In this document: piece after piece, positions 8,522-19,053 of the stretch
Position numbering within the stretch: position 1 is the first letter of the stretch
Layout of the letters: each line of letters begins with the position of its first letter
Origin: Serpentinimonas raichei
Lineage (GTDB): Bacteria > Pseudomonadota > Gammaproteobacteria > Burkholderiales > Burkholderiaceae_C
Reading direction: 5' to 3'
DNA: 64,000 bases
Assembly (NCBI RefSeq): GCF_000828895.1
Contig: NZ_AP014568.1
Location: 796,308-860,307 of the forward strand
Position numbers and translations under genes: made by a program
Notes under the pieces: generated by a model
Told to the model about the DNA's origin: nothing
The model's database searches: none
The model's input: the letters and a program-made list of their open reading frames with translations, nothing else

Positions 8522-9832
8522 ATGAAAGCGATACAAGTAGGCCTGCTCGGCATCGGCACCGTGGGCGGCGGTGTGTTTGAGGTGCTGCGCCGCAACCAGA
8601 CCGAAATCCAGCGCCGCGCCGGGCGTGGCATAGCCATCGCCGCCGTGGCCGACCTCGACCAGGAGCGCGCGCGCCGCCTGGTGGGTGACGCGGTGCCGGT
8701 GTTTGGCGACGCACGCGCCGTGCTGGCCAACCCCGATATCGACATCGTGATCGAGCTCATCGGCGGTGTGGGCGTGGCGCGGGCGCTGGTGCTCGAAGCC
8801 ATCGCCGCGGGCAAGCACGTGGTGACGGCCAACAAGGCGCTGCTGGCGGTGCACGGAACCGAGATTTTCCAGGCCGCGCAGCAACGCGGCGTGATGGTGG
8901 CCTTTGAGGCGGCGGTGGCCGGCGGCATTCCGATCATCAAGGCGCTGCGCGAGGGCCTGACGGCGAACCGCATCCAGTGGGTGGCGGGCATCATCAACGG
9001 CACCACCAACTTTATTTTGAGCGAGATGCGCGACAAGGGGCTGGATTTTGCCACCGCGCTGGCGCAGGCGCAGCAACTGGGCTACGCCGAGGCCGACCCG
9101 CGCAACGACATCGAAGGCATAGACGCGGCGCACAAGGCGACCATCCTGAGCGCCATCGCCTTTGGCATTCCGGTGCAGTTCGAGCGCGCCTACGTCGAGG
9201 GCATCACCCGGCTGGCCGCGAGCGATTTCAAGTACGCCGAGCAACTGGGCTACCGCATCAAGCTGCTGGGCATTGCCAAGCGCCAAGCCAGCGGCATCGA
9301 GCTGCGCGTACACCCCTGCCTGGTGCCGGCCAAGCGCCTGCTGGCCAACGTGGAAGGGGCGATGAACGCCGTCATGGTGCAGGGCGACGCGGTGGGCACC
9401 ACGCTCTACTACGGCAAGGGCGCGGGCAGCGAGCCGACCGCCAGCGCGGTGATCGCCGATCTGGTGGACGTGACGCGGCTGCACACCGCCGACCCGCAAA
9501 ACCGGGTGCCGCACCTGGCGTTCCAGCCCGATGCGCTGAGCGAGCTGCCGATCCTGCCCATGAGCGCGGTGCAGACCAGCTACTACCTGCGCCTGTGCGT
9601 GGCCGACCAGGCCGGGGTGCTGGCGCAAGTGACCGGGATTTTGGCGGCGGCCGAGATCAGCATCGACGCCGTGTTGCAGCGCGAGGCCGAGCAGGGCGCA
9701 GCGCAGACCGAGCTCATCATCCTCACGCACCAGACCCGCGAGGGCGCGATGGACGCCGCGCTGGCGCAGATGCAGGCCCTGCCCACGGTGCTGGCACCGA
9801 TCGTGCGCATCCGCAAAGAGGAGCTGGCCTGA
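8522..9832 (+). CDS. hom: Homoserine dehydrogenase
   Basis: A 436-residue enzyme that reduces aspartate semialdehyde to homoserine, the branch to threonine and methionine. The N-terminus is a nucleotide-binding motif, VGLLGIGTVGGGVFE. The catalytic domain has AGIINGTTNFILSEM and YAEADPRNDIEGIDAAHK. A C-terminal ACT domain (about residues 350-430, beginning YYLRLCVADQAGVLAQV) suggests allosteric feedback by an amino acid. I chose the ATG at 8522; a longer frame from 8471 adds 17 residues unlike the family. The stop overlaps the thrC start by one base, which indicates translational coupling. Confidence 0.95.
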   Translation: MKAIQVGLLGIGTVGGGVFEVLRRNQTEIQRRAGRGIAIAAVADLDQERARRLVGDAVPVFGDARAVLANPDIDIVIELIGGVGVARALVLEAIAAGKHVVTANKALLAVHGTEIFQAAQQRGVMVAFEAAVAGGIPIIKALREGLTANRIQWVAGIINGTTNFILSEMRDKGLDFATALAQAQQLGYAEADPRNDIEGIDAAHKATILSAIAFGIPVQFERAYVEGITRLAASDFKYAEQLGYRIKLLGIAKRQASGIELRVHPCLVPAKRLLANVEGAMNAVMVQGDAVGTTLYYGKGAGSEPTASAVIADLVDVTRLHTADPQNRVPHLAFQPDALSELPILPMSAVQTSYYLRLCVADQAGVLAQVTGILAAAEISIDAVLQREAEQGAAQTELIILTHQTREGAMDAALAQMQALPTVLAPIVRIRKEELA

Positions 9833-11262
9833 TGCGCTACCTCTCGACCCGCGGCCACCCCGAGCGGCTGCGTTTTTGCGACATCCTGCTTGAAGGGCTG
9901 GCCCCCGACGGCGGGCTGTACCTGCCCGAGCAGTACCCGCAAGTCGATGCCGCTACGCTGGCGCGCTGGCGCGGCGTCTGGGCCGAGCAGGGCTATGCGG
10001 CGCTGGCCTTCGAGATTTTGTCGCTCTACATCGACGACATCCCGCCCGCCGACTTGCGCGCCCTGTGCCACAAAACCTACACCGCCGAAGTGTTTGGCAG
10101 CCCCGCCATTGCGCCGCTGCGCCGGCTCGATGAGGGCCTGTGGATAGCGGAGCTGTCCAACGGCCCCACGCTGGCCTTCAAAGACATGGCGATGCAGTTG
10201 CTCGGCAACCTGTTCGAGTACGAGCTGGCGCGCCGTGGCACGCAGCTCAACATTTTGGGCGCGACCAGCGGCGACACCGGCAGCGCCGCCGAGTACGCCA
10301 TGCGCGGCAAGCGGGGCGTGCGCGTGTTCATGCTCTCGCCGCACGGGCGCATGAGCGCCTTCCAGCAGGCGCAGATGTTCAGCCTGCAAGACCCCAACAT
10401 CCACAACCTGGCGATCGAGGGCGTGTTCGACGACTGCCAGGACATCGTCAAGGCGGTCAGCGCCGACCTCGAATTCAAGCGCCGCTACCAGATCGGCACC
10501 GTCAATTCGATCAACTGGGCGCGCTTGCTGGCGCAGGTGGTGTATTACTTTGCTGGCTACTTCAGTCTGACACGATCCGACGCGCAGCGCATCAGCTTCG
10601 CCGTGCCCAGCGGCAACTTTGGCAACGTCTGCGCCGGCCATGTGGCGCGCATGATGGGCCTGCCGATCGAGCAACTGGTGGTGGCGACGAACGAAAACGA
10701 TGTGCTCGACGAGTTCTTTCGCACCGGCTGCTACCGCGTGCGCCCGAGCGCGCAGACCTTCGAGACTTCCAGCCCCTCGATGGACATCTCCAAGGCCAGC
10801 AACTTCGAGCGCTTCGTGTTCGACCTGCTCGGGCGCGACGCGGCGCGCACCCAGGCCTTGTTTGGCGCCGAGTTGGCGCGCAGCGGCTGCTTCGACCTCA
10901 GCGCCGACCCCGCCTTTGCCCAGATCCGCAGCCGCTACGGCTTCGTGAGCGGGCGCAGCAGCCACGCCGATCGGCTCGACACCATCCGCGCCGCCTGGCA
11001 ACACAGCGGCCAGATGCTAGACCCGCACACCGCCGACGCGGTGCGGGTGGCGCGCCAGCACCTGCAAGCGGGCACGCCCATGGTGGTGCTGGAGACCGCC
11101 CTGCCAGTCAAGTTTTCAGCCACGCTGGTGGAGGCGCTGGGGCGCGAGCCCGAGCGCCCCGCCGCGCTGGAAGGCATAGAAAACCTGCCCAAACGGGTGC
11201 AGGTGCTGCCGCCCGAGGTCGAGCGCGTGAAGGCCTATATTGCCGCCGAGTGCGACTGTTGA
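9832..11262 (+). CDS. thrC: Threonine synthase
   Basis: A 476-residue PLP enzyme that converts O-phosphohomoserine to threonine, the last step of the pathway begun by hom. The N-terminus MRYLSTRGHPERLRFCDILL and the PLP-lysine motif NGPTLAFKDMAMQL (Lys about 117) are typical of the long bacterial ThrC class. GATSGDTGSAAEYAMRG near 140 binds the phosphate of the cofactor. The start overlaps the hom stop as TGATG. No thrB homologue is seen here, so homoserine kinase must lie elsewhere. Confidence 0.96.
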   Translation: MRYLSTRGHPERLRFCDILLEGLAPDGGLYLPEQYPQVDAATLARWRGVWAEQGYAALAFEILSLYIDDIPPADLRALCHKTYTAEVFGSPAIAPLRRLDEGLWIAELSNGPTLAFKDMAMQLLGNLFEYELARRGTQLNILGATSGDTGSAAEYAMRGKRGVRVFMLSPHGRMSAFQQAQMFSLQDPNIHNLAIEGVFDDCQDIVKAVSADLEFKRRYQIGTVNSINWARLLAQVVYYFAGYFSLTRSDAQRISFAVPSGNFGNVCAGHVARMMGLPIEQLVVATNENDVLDEFFRTGCYRVRPSAQTFETSSPSMDISKASNFERFVFDLLGRDAARTQALFGAELARSGCFDLSADPAFAQIRSRYGFVSGRSSHADRLDTIRAAWQHSGQMLDPHTADAVRVARQHLQAGTPMVVLETALPVKFSATLVEALGREPERPAALEGIENLPKRVQVLPPEVERVKAYIAAECDC

Positions 11263-11341
11263 TCGGGCCTAGCGCGCGCTGCGGCTCACCCCTCGACCCT
11301 TCTGACACACCTCCTGGCCCACCCATCCCGTTGCACCGCGC

Positions 11342-12655
11342 ATGAACCCAGCCCCAACTGCCGCCCCCGCCCGCCCCGGCCTGCTGCCGCTCGACGACGC
11401 GCTGGCGGCCCTGCTGGCGACGGCGCAGCCGCTGAATGAGCTGGAGACGCTGGCGCTGGATGAGGCCGATGGCCGCGTGCTGGCGCAGGATCTGCGCGCC
11501 GCGCTCGACGTGCCCGGTTTCGACAACAGCGCCATGGACGGCTACGCGGTGCGCGCCGCCGAAGTGGCCGCCGCCCACGCCGCCGGGGCGGCGTTGCCGG
11601 TGAGCCTGCGCATCCCCGCCGGGGCGGTGGGGGCTGCCCTGCAAGCTGGCACGGTGGCGCGCATCTTCACCGGTGCCCCCATCCCCACCGGGGCCGACGC
11701 GGTGCTGGCGCAAGAAGAAGCCGAGCCCAACACCGACGCCAGCGGCTCGCCACAGGTGCGTTTTCTCAAACCGGCGCGGCTGGGCCAGCACATCCGCCGC
11801 CGGGGTGAAGACATCGCGCACGGCCAAGTCGTGTTGCCCGCCGGCACCCTGCTGGGCCCGGCCGAACTCGGGCTGGCCGCCAGCCTGGGTGCGGCGCAAC
11901 TGCCGCTGCGGCGGCGCTTGCGCGTGGCGCTGCTGAGCAGCGGCGACGAGCTGATCGAGCCTGGCCATATCGCCCCTGAACGGTTGCCGCCGGGGGCGAT
12001 CTACAACAGCAACCGCACTTTTTTGCGCGCCCTGTTGCAGCGCCTAGGCTGCCAAGTGAGCGTCTGCGCCCCGGTGCCGGATCGGCTCGATGCCACCGTG
12101 GCGGCGCTGCGCGAGGCGGCGCAGGGCCACGACCTGGTGCTCAGCAGCGGCGGCGTCTCGGTAGGCGAGGCGGACCACCTCAAGGCCGCGGTGCAAGCCC
12201 TGGGCGGCCTGCACCTGTGGCAGATCGCCATCAAACCCGGCAAGCCCTTTGCGCATGGCTGGCTGGAGCGCGCTGCGGCCACGGCTGGCGGGCGCTGCCA
12301 CTACATCGGCCTGCCCGGCAACCCGGTGGCCAGCTATGTCACTTTTTTGCTGCTGGTGCAGCCCTTCGTGCGCCGCTTGCAGGGTGTGCAAGATGTGAGC
12401 GGTTGCGCCAGCCCGGGCCTGCCTCAGACCATCGAGCTGCCGGCGCATTTCGACTGGCCCAGCGTCGAGCGGCGGCGCGAGTTCCTGCGCGTGCGCCGCA
12501 ACGCCGCCGGCGGGCTCGACCTCTATCCGAGCCAAGGCTCGGGCGTGCTGAGCTCCATCGCTTGGGCTGACGGACTGGTCGATAAAGCGCCGGGGCAGAC
12601 CATCGCTCACGGGGATGGCGTGCGGTACTGGCCGTTTGGTGCGGCGCTGGGCTGA
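11342..12655 (+). CDS. moeA: Molybdopterin molybdotransferase MoeA
   Basis: A 437-residue protein of the MoeA/gephyrin family, which inserts molybdate into adenylated molybdopterin. Visible motifs are DVPGFDNSAMDGYAVR (about residues 58-73), a GAPIPTGADAV segment near 111, SSGDELIEPG near 199, and the MoCF-domain stretch SSGGVSVGEADHLK with LPGNPVASYVTF near 322. ATG at 11342 is about 80 bp after thrC. The gene ends convergently, 35 bp from the DUF3299 gene. No other molybdenum-cofactor gene is nearby. Confidence 0.95.
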   Translation: MNPAPTAAPARPGLLPLDDALAALLATAQPLNELETLALDEADGRVLAQDLRAALDVPGFDNSAMDGYAVRAAEVAAAHAAGAALPVSLRIPAGAVGAALQAGTVARIFTGAPIPTGADAVLAQEEAEPNTDASGSPQVRFLKPARLGQHIRRRGEDIAHGQVVLPAGTLLGPAELGLAASLGAAQLPLRRRLRVALLSSGDELIEPGHIAPERLPPGAIYNSNRTFLRALLQRLGCQVSVCAPVPDRLDATVAALREAAQGHDLVLSSGGVSVGEADHLKAAVQALGGLHLWQIAIKPGKPFAHGWLERAAATAGGRCHYIGLPGNPVASYVTFLLLVQPFVRRLQGVQDVSGCASPGLPQTIELPAHFDWPSVERRREFLRVRRNAAGGLDLYPSQGSGVLSSIAWADGLVDKAPGQTIAHGDGVRYWPFGAALG

Positions 12656-12690
12656 GTGGCGGCGCGTACACCCGAAGCAAGGGCGAGGGC

Positions 12691-13299
12691 TCAGTCCACT
12701 TGCACCGCGCCCGTGATGCGGTAGAAAAACCCGAGGCTGTCGTTGTGCAGCACGTGAAAACGCCCCTCGACCACCAGCGCGCCGATGGTGTAGCGCACCG
12801 GGCGGCGGCTGCGCACCTGCACGATGCTCTCGGGGCCGCCGGGGGTGCAAAAGGGGCAGGTCAGGGGCACCGAGGTAAGCAAAAAATGCACCTGGCGCTC
12901 GCCGGGGTCGAGCGGCGTCATGAAGCCTTGCAGGCGCACGGTGCGCTGGTCGAGCGCCAAAATGGCCGGTGAATACACCTGCACCACGCGGTTGCGCTCG
13001 GTGCGGGTGCTGATGTCGGCCAAGGTGGACCAAGCGATCACATCGGTGCGCACCGGCAGTGGGGCGTAGGCGCTCAGCGGGCTGTGGATGCCCGCGCCTT
13101 GGCCGCCCGCCAGCGGGTTGGCTGCAGCCGCAGCGCCATCCGCACCCGCTGGGGCGGCGGATCCGCTGGGTGTCGTCTGCGCCTGTGCCCGCAGCGGCCA
13201 GCCCATGCCCGCGACGGCCCCGGCCGCTCCCGCAGCCAGCACGCCAGCCCGGCCCAGCCAGGCGCGCCGATCCAGCCGTGCTGCTTCGTCAATGGACAT
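12691..13299 (-). CDS. DUF3299 family exported protein, twin-arginine-type signal
   Basis: A 202-residue protein. It begins with a twin-arginine-like leader (DRRAWLGRAGVLAAGAAGA, ending near RAQAQ at about residue 40). The body has the DUF3299 pattern: a beta-rich domain with RLQGFMTPLDPGERQVHFLL and CPFCTPGGPESIVQV, then GALVVEGRFHVLHND. Family function is unknown to me. It is the last gene of an operon running from a Fur/Zur-type regulator through an ABC transporter, and its start overlaps the end of the preceding small gene by 11 bp. A periplasmic role linked to metal handling is inference from that context. Confidence 0.7.
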   Translation of the reverse strand: MSIDEAARLDRRAWLGRAGVLAAGAAGAVAGMGWPLRAQAQTTPSGSAAPAGADGAAAAANPLAGGQGAGIHSPLSAYAPLPVRTDVIAWSTLADISTRTERNRVVQVYSPAILALDQRTVRLQGFMTPLDPGERQVHFLLTSVPLTCPFCTPGGPESIVQVRSRRPVRYTIGALVVEGRFHVLHNDSLGFFYRITGAVQVD

Positions 13300-13594
13300 G
13301 GCGCATGCCGCAGTAGTTGCCCAGCGCCAGCCCGGTGCAGGCGGCGCGCAGCTGCTGGTGGCAGACGCGCTCGCCGCGCCCGGCTTGCAGGCACTCGGCG
13401 GCGGCTTGGTGCGCGGCGGCCATGGCTTGGTGGCGGCGGATGTCTTCCTGGATTTGGGCCGGGGTGTGTTGCTGCCCGTGCGCGTGCGTGTGCGGCGCTT
13501 GGCCGGGTGTGGCCCAAGCGACGGGCAGGGCGGACAGGGCCAAGAGGCTGGCGGCCAGCAGCGGCAGCAGGGATTGTTTCAGCGTTTTCTTCAT
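13289..13594 (-). CDS. Small secreted His/Cys-rich protein, function unknown
   Basis: A 101-residue protein with a clear signal peptide (MKKTLKQSLLPLLAASLLAL, cleavage probably after AWA near residue 29). The mature part is about 70 residues with a HTHAHGQQH cluster, further histidines including the C-terminal one, and four cysteines (in AECLQ, VCHQQ, AACTG, YCGM). That composition would suit metal binding in the periplasm. An in-frame ATG at 13630 is an alternative start. It lies between the FtsX-like permease and the DUF3299 gene in a Zur-headed operon. I recognise no named family. Confidence 0.7.
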   Translation of the reverse strand: MKKTLKQSLLPLLAASLLALSALPVAWATPGQAPHTHAHGQQHTPAQIQEDIRRHQAMAAAHQAAAECLQAGRGERVCHQQLRAACTGLALGNYCGMRHVH

Positions 13595-13650
13595 GGTGGT
13601 TTGGAGTGAAGGTTGCAGGGAAGGTTGCATCGTCGCGCTGTGCACGGTTT

Positions 13651-14862
13651 TTAGCTTCGGTTGAGCAAGGTCATGACATCGAGCCGCTGCGCGCGCCAAG
13701 CCGGCAGCGCCGCGGCTAGGGCGGCCAGCAGCAGCGCCGTGAAGGGCACCCACAGCAGCACGGGGCTCCAGTGCCAGGCTTGCAACAGCGCCGTGCTGCC
13801 CGGCGGCAGCCAGCCCGCGATGGCGGCCAGCAGCGCTTGCGCCAGCAGCAGGCCCAGCAGCAGCGCCAGCAGCGCCAGCGTCAGCGCCTCGGCCAGCAGC
13901 AGCCCGACCAGGCGCCGCGCCGGGGTGCCGAGCATGCGCAGCATCGCCAGATCGGTTTCGCGCTCGCGCACCGCGGCCCACAGCGCGACGAAGATCGACA
14001 GCCCGGCCATCAGCAGCAGCGTCAGGCCAAAGCCTTGCAGCACCTGGGTGCCCGCACCCAGCAGGGTGAGCAAGCGCGTGAGCTCCAGCGCCGGGGCGGC
14101 GGCCTGCATATTGGTTTGGGTGTTGACGAAGCGCGGGAACGTCACCGCCGCCAGCGGGCTGTGGTAGCTGATGAGCGCCATCGTCACTTCGCGCTCGGCC
14201 TCGATGCTGGCGCGCTCCTCGGGGCTCATCTGCGCCATGCCGTGCAGGTCGTCGTGCACCAGCCAGACCGATTCGGTGGCCGTGAGCACCAGCCGGTCCA
14301 GCACGCAGCGGCATGGGGCCAAGATGCCGGTGATGGTGTAGGGGTGTAGCTCGTGCGCCTTGCCGCTGGGGTCGAGCCCGTGCACGCCGACAAAGCGCTG
14401 CCCCAGCCCCAAGCCGGTGCTGGCCGCCACTTGGGAGCCGAGCACGGCCTGCATCGGCTGCTGCCAGAGCTGGCCCTGCGCCAGTTCGGCCCCGTACAGC
14501 GCCACGTAATCGTGCGTGGTGCCGACGACGCGGTAGCCCGCCAGGTTGTCGCCCAGGCTGAGCGGGATGATGCGCGCCACTTGCGGGTGCTGGCGCAGGG
14601 TTTCCAGATCGGCCAGGCGGATGTTGCCCGGCGGCACGTCGAGGTGAAAAACCCCGGACATGATGAGCTGGATCGGGCTGCCCTTGGCCCCGATGACGGC
14701 GTCGATGCCCGACAGGTCGCGCTCGAAGGAGTGCGTGATCTGCTCGCGCGCACTCAACACGAAGGCCATGGCGGCCACGCCCAAGGTGAGCAGCAGCAGG
14801 TTGAGCACCGTGGCCAGCGGCCGCGACCACAGGTAGCGCCAAGACAAGCCGAGCGTGTTCAT
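13651..14862 (-). CDS. FtsX/LolCE-type ABC transporter permease
   Basis: A 403-residue membrane protein with MacB/FtsX topology: one N-terminal helix (about residues 17-40), a large extracytoplasmic domain (about 45-270), and three C-terminal helices (about 275-300, 325-350, 365-390). Such permeases usually act mechanically on periplasmic or lipid-linked substrates rather than importing solutes. Its start overlaps the stop of the partner ATPase gene as ATGA. Being downstream of a Fur/Zur-type regulator, it may belong to a metal-limitation response, but the substrate is not visible in the sequence. Confidence 0.85.
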   Translation of the reverse strand: MNTLGLSWRYLWSRPLATVLNLLLLTLGVAAMAFVLSAREQITHSFERDLSGIDAVIGAKGSPIQLIMSGVFHLDVPPGNIRLADLETLRQHPQVARIIPLSLGDNLAGYRVVGTTHDYVALYGAELAQGQLWQQPMQAVLGSQVAASTGLGLGQRFVGVHGLDPSGKAHELHPYTITGILAPCRCVLDRLVLTATESVWLVHDDLHGMAQMSPEERASIEAEREVTMALISYHSPLAAVTFPRFVNTQTNMQAAAPALELTRLLTLLGAGTQVLQGFGLTLLLMAGLSIFVALWAAVRERETDLAMLRMLGTPARRLVGLLLAEALTLALLALLLGLLLAQALLAAIAGWLPPGSTALLQAWHWSPVLLWVPFTALLLAALAAALPAWRAQRLDVMTLLNRS

Positions 14863-15506
14863 GGCACAGCCTTTGCGAGCCAGAGCGTGCGCGCATCGGG
14901 CAGGGCCAGCACGGCGCGCTGGTCGTGGGTGGCGACGACCAGGGTGGCGGCACTGGCCTGCGCCTGCTGGCGGATCAGGGCCATGGCTTGGGCGGCGTTC
15001 TCGTCGTCGAGGCTGGCGGTGGGTTCATCGGCCAGCAGCACGGTCGGGCGGCGCAGCAGGGCGCGCGCCAAGGCCACGCGCAGCGCCTGCCCGGTGGAGA
15101 GCTGGTGCACGTGGCGCTGCAATAACTCACCCAAGCCCAAGGTGTCGATCAGGTGCTGGAAATGGCCAGGGTCCAGCGCCTGGCGGCTGGCGTAGGCCAC
15201 CAGTTGCAGGTTGTCGCGCACGCTCAAGGCGGCGCTGAGCAGGCCGCGCTGCGGCAAAAAACCGATCTGGCGCGCGCGCCAGCGGTCGCGCTCGCTTTGC
15301 TTCAAGCGCGCCGGTTGCACCCCGGCGACTTCGAGCAGGCCGGCGCTGGGCGTGAGCAGCCCGGCCAGCAGCGCCAGCCAAGTCGATTTGCCGCTGCCCG
15401 AGGGGCCGCGCAGCAGCAAGGTTTGGCCGCTGGGGCATTCCAGATCGGGGTAGGCCAGGGTGGGCCCGTCGCGCCAGCTATGGCGCAGTGCGTGGGTTCG
15501 AATCAT
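14859..15506 (-). CDS. ABC transporter ATP-binding protein, LolD/MacB-like
   Basis: A 215-residue ATPase with Walker A GPSGSGKST (about residues 34-42), Q-loop IGFLPQRG, a signature written LSTGQ instead of the usual LSGGQ (about 136-140), Walker B VLLADEPTASLD and the switch histidine in VVATHDQR. It pairs with the FtsX-like permease, whose start overlaps its stop. Its own start ATG at 15506 overlaps the stop of the regulator gene (TGA at 15503-15505). The signature substitution is tolerated in some ABC proteins, so I treat it as active. Confidence 0.88.
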   Translation of the reverse strand: MIRTHALRHSWRDGPTLAYPDLECPSGQTLLLRGPSGSGKSTWLALLAGLLTPSAGLLEVAGVQPARLKQSERDRWRARQIGFLPQRGLLSAALSVRDNLQLVAYASRQALDPGHFQHLIDTLGLGELLQRHVHQLSTGQALRVALARALLRRPTVLLADEPTASLDDENAAQAMALIRQQAQASAATLVVATHDQRAVLALPDARTLWLAKAVP

Positions 15507-16114
15507 GTGGTTGGGTTGGCGGGGTGCGGGGTGGTGGTGGTGGAGTTGCTGCAACCGGCACAGGTGCCGTGCAGGGTGAGGTCGAGCCACTGCGCCCGGT
15601 GCCCCAAGGCGGCCAGGGCAGCGGCCCAGTTTTGTGCCAAGGCTTGGGCGTGAAGCTGGGCCTCGTGCTCGGCGGGGGTTTGGGTTTGGGGCATGGCACC
15701 GGGTGCGGCCGCACCCGGCTCCAAGGCCAGCGGCAGCAGTTGGTGGCAGGAATCGCATTCGAAGTGTGGCTGCAAGGCGGTCTGGGCTGCCGGGCTCGCC
15801 GGGCTTGGGCTGGCCCCGGCCCAAGTGAAGCGCCAGCGGCGCTCGTTGGGGTCGGGGTGGCGCAGCAGCAAGCCGCAGGCGGCCAGCCGGTCCAGCAACC
15901 GGTACAGGGTGACGCGGTTGATGGCCACGCCGCGCGCCTTGAGTTGCGCCAGCACCTCGAAGTGGCAGGGCGAGCTGTGCGGGGCGCCGGCCAGCACACC
16001 CAGCACGGCGCGGGTGGCGACCGTGAGGCGCAAACCGGCATCGTGCAAGCGCTCGAGCACCTCGGGCGTGAGCGGGCTGGCAGTGGAAGCAGGGCTGGGG
16101 CTGGGCATGTTCAT
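15503..16114 (-). CDS. zur: Fur-family transcriptional regulator, probably Zur
   Basis: A 203-residue repressor. The N-terminal winged helix covers about residues 14-85 and includes RLTVATRAVLGVL and NRVTLYRLLDRLAACGLL. The C-terminal dimer and metal region has FECDSCHQLLPL (CxxC near 123-126) and a second CxxC at the end, GTCAGCSN, together a likely structural zinc site. It is unusually rich in Pro/Ala between these motifs. It is divergent from znuCBA and heads an operon with an ABC transporter, which favours zinc sensing over iron. The symbol is inferred from context. It probably represses both directions from the shared region at 16133-16180. Confidence 0.8.
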   Translation of the reverse strand: MNMPSPSPASTASPLTPEVLERLHDAGLRLTVATRAVLGVLAGAPHSSPCHFEVLAQLKARGVAINRVTLYRLLDRLAACGLLLRHPDPNERRWRFTWAGASPSPASPAAQTALQPHFECDSCHQLLPLALEPGAAAPGAMPQTQTPAEHEAQLHAQALAQNWAAALAALGHRAQWLDLTLHGTCAGCSNSTTTTPHPANPTT

Positions 16115-16132
16115 GGAGTGGGAGGGTGCTAG

Positions 16133-16180
16133 CGCAATTAAGTTGCGTTATGATGCCGATATTAACGCAATCGAGTTGCA
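16133..16180. promoter_or_regulatory. Candidate Zur/Fur-family operator in the divergent zur-znuC region
   Basis: Two 15-bp copies of the pattern CGCAA-N5-TTGC(G/A) lie at 16133-16147 and 16166-16180, 33 bp apart. Between them, TTGCGTTAT (16143-16151) and ATTAACGCAA (16161-16170) form a larger inverted repeat. A further TTGCAATAACG follows at 16177-16187. Such TTGCGTTA/TAACGCAA half sites resemble A/T-centred Fur-family boxes. The cluster lies 18 bp from the regulator start and 23 bp from the chosen znuC start, where it could control both. The assignment rests on pattern and position. Confidence 0.65.
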
Positions 16181-16203
16181 ATAACGTGATCTCCCAATTT
16201 TTC

Positions 16204-18972
<2,769 letters not shown>

Positions 18973-19053
18973 GCGCCAAGCCGGGCAAGGCGCGGCATCC
19001 TGCGTCACAATCGGCCCGCAGCGCCGCCACTTTGGAGCGGCGCTTGGGCTGAG

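Noticed and set aside
8977..9831. Upstream extension of thrC into hom
   Set aside because: It reads hom in the wrong frame. The ThrC N-terminus is fixed by the conserved MRYLSTRG opening at 9832.
13595..14953. Upstream extension of the small His/Cys-rich gene to a 554-residue frame
   Set aside because: The extra part is the wrong frame of the FtsX-like permease; only the end from 13594 has a signal peptide and sensible composition.
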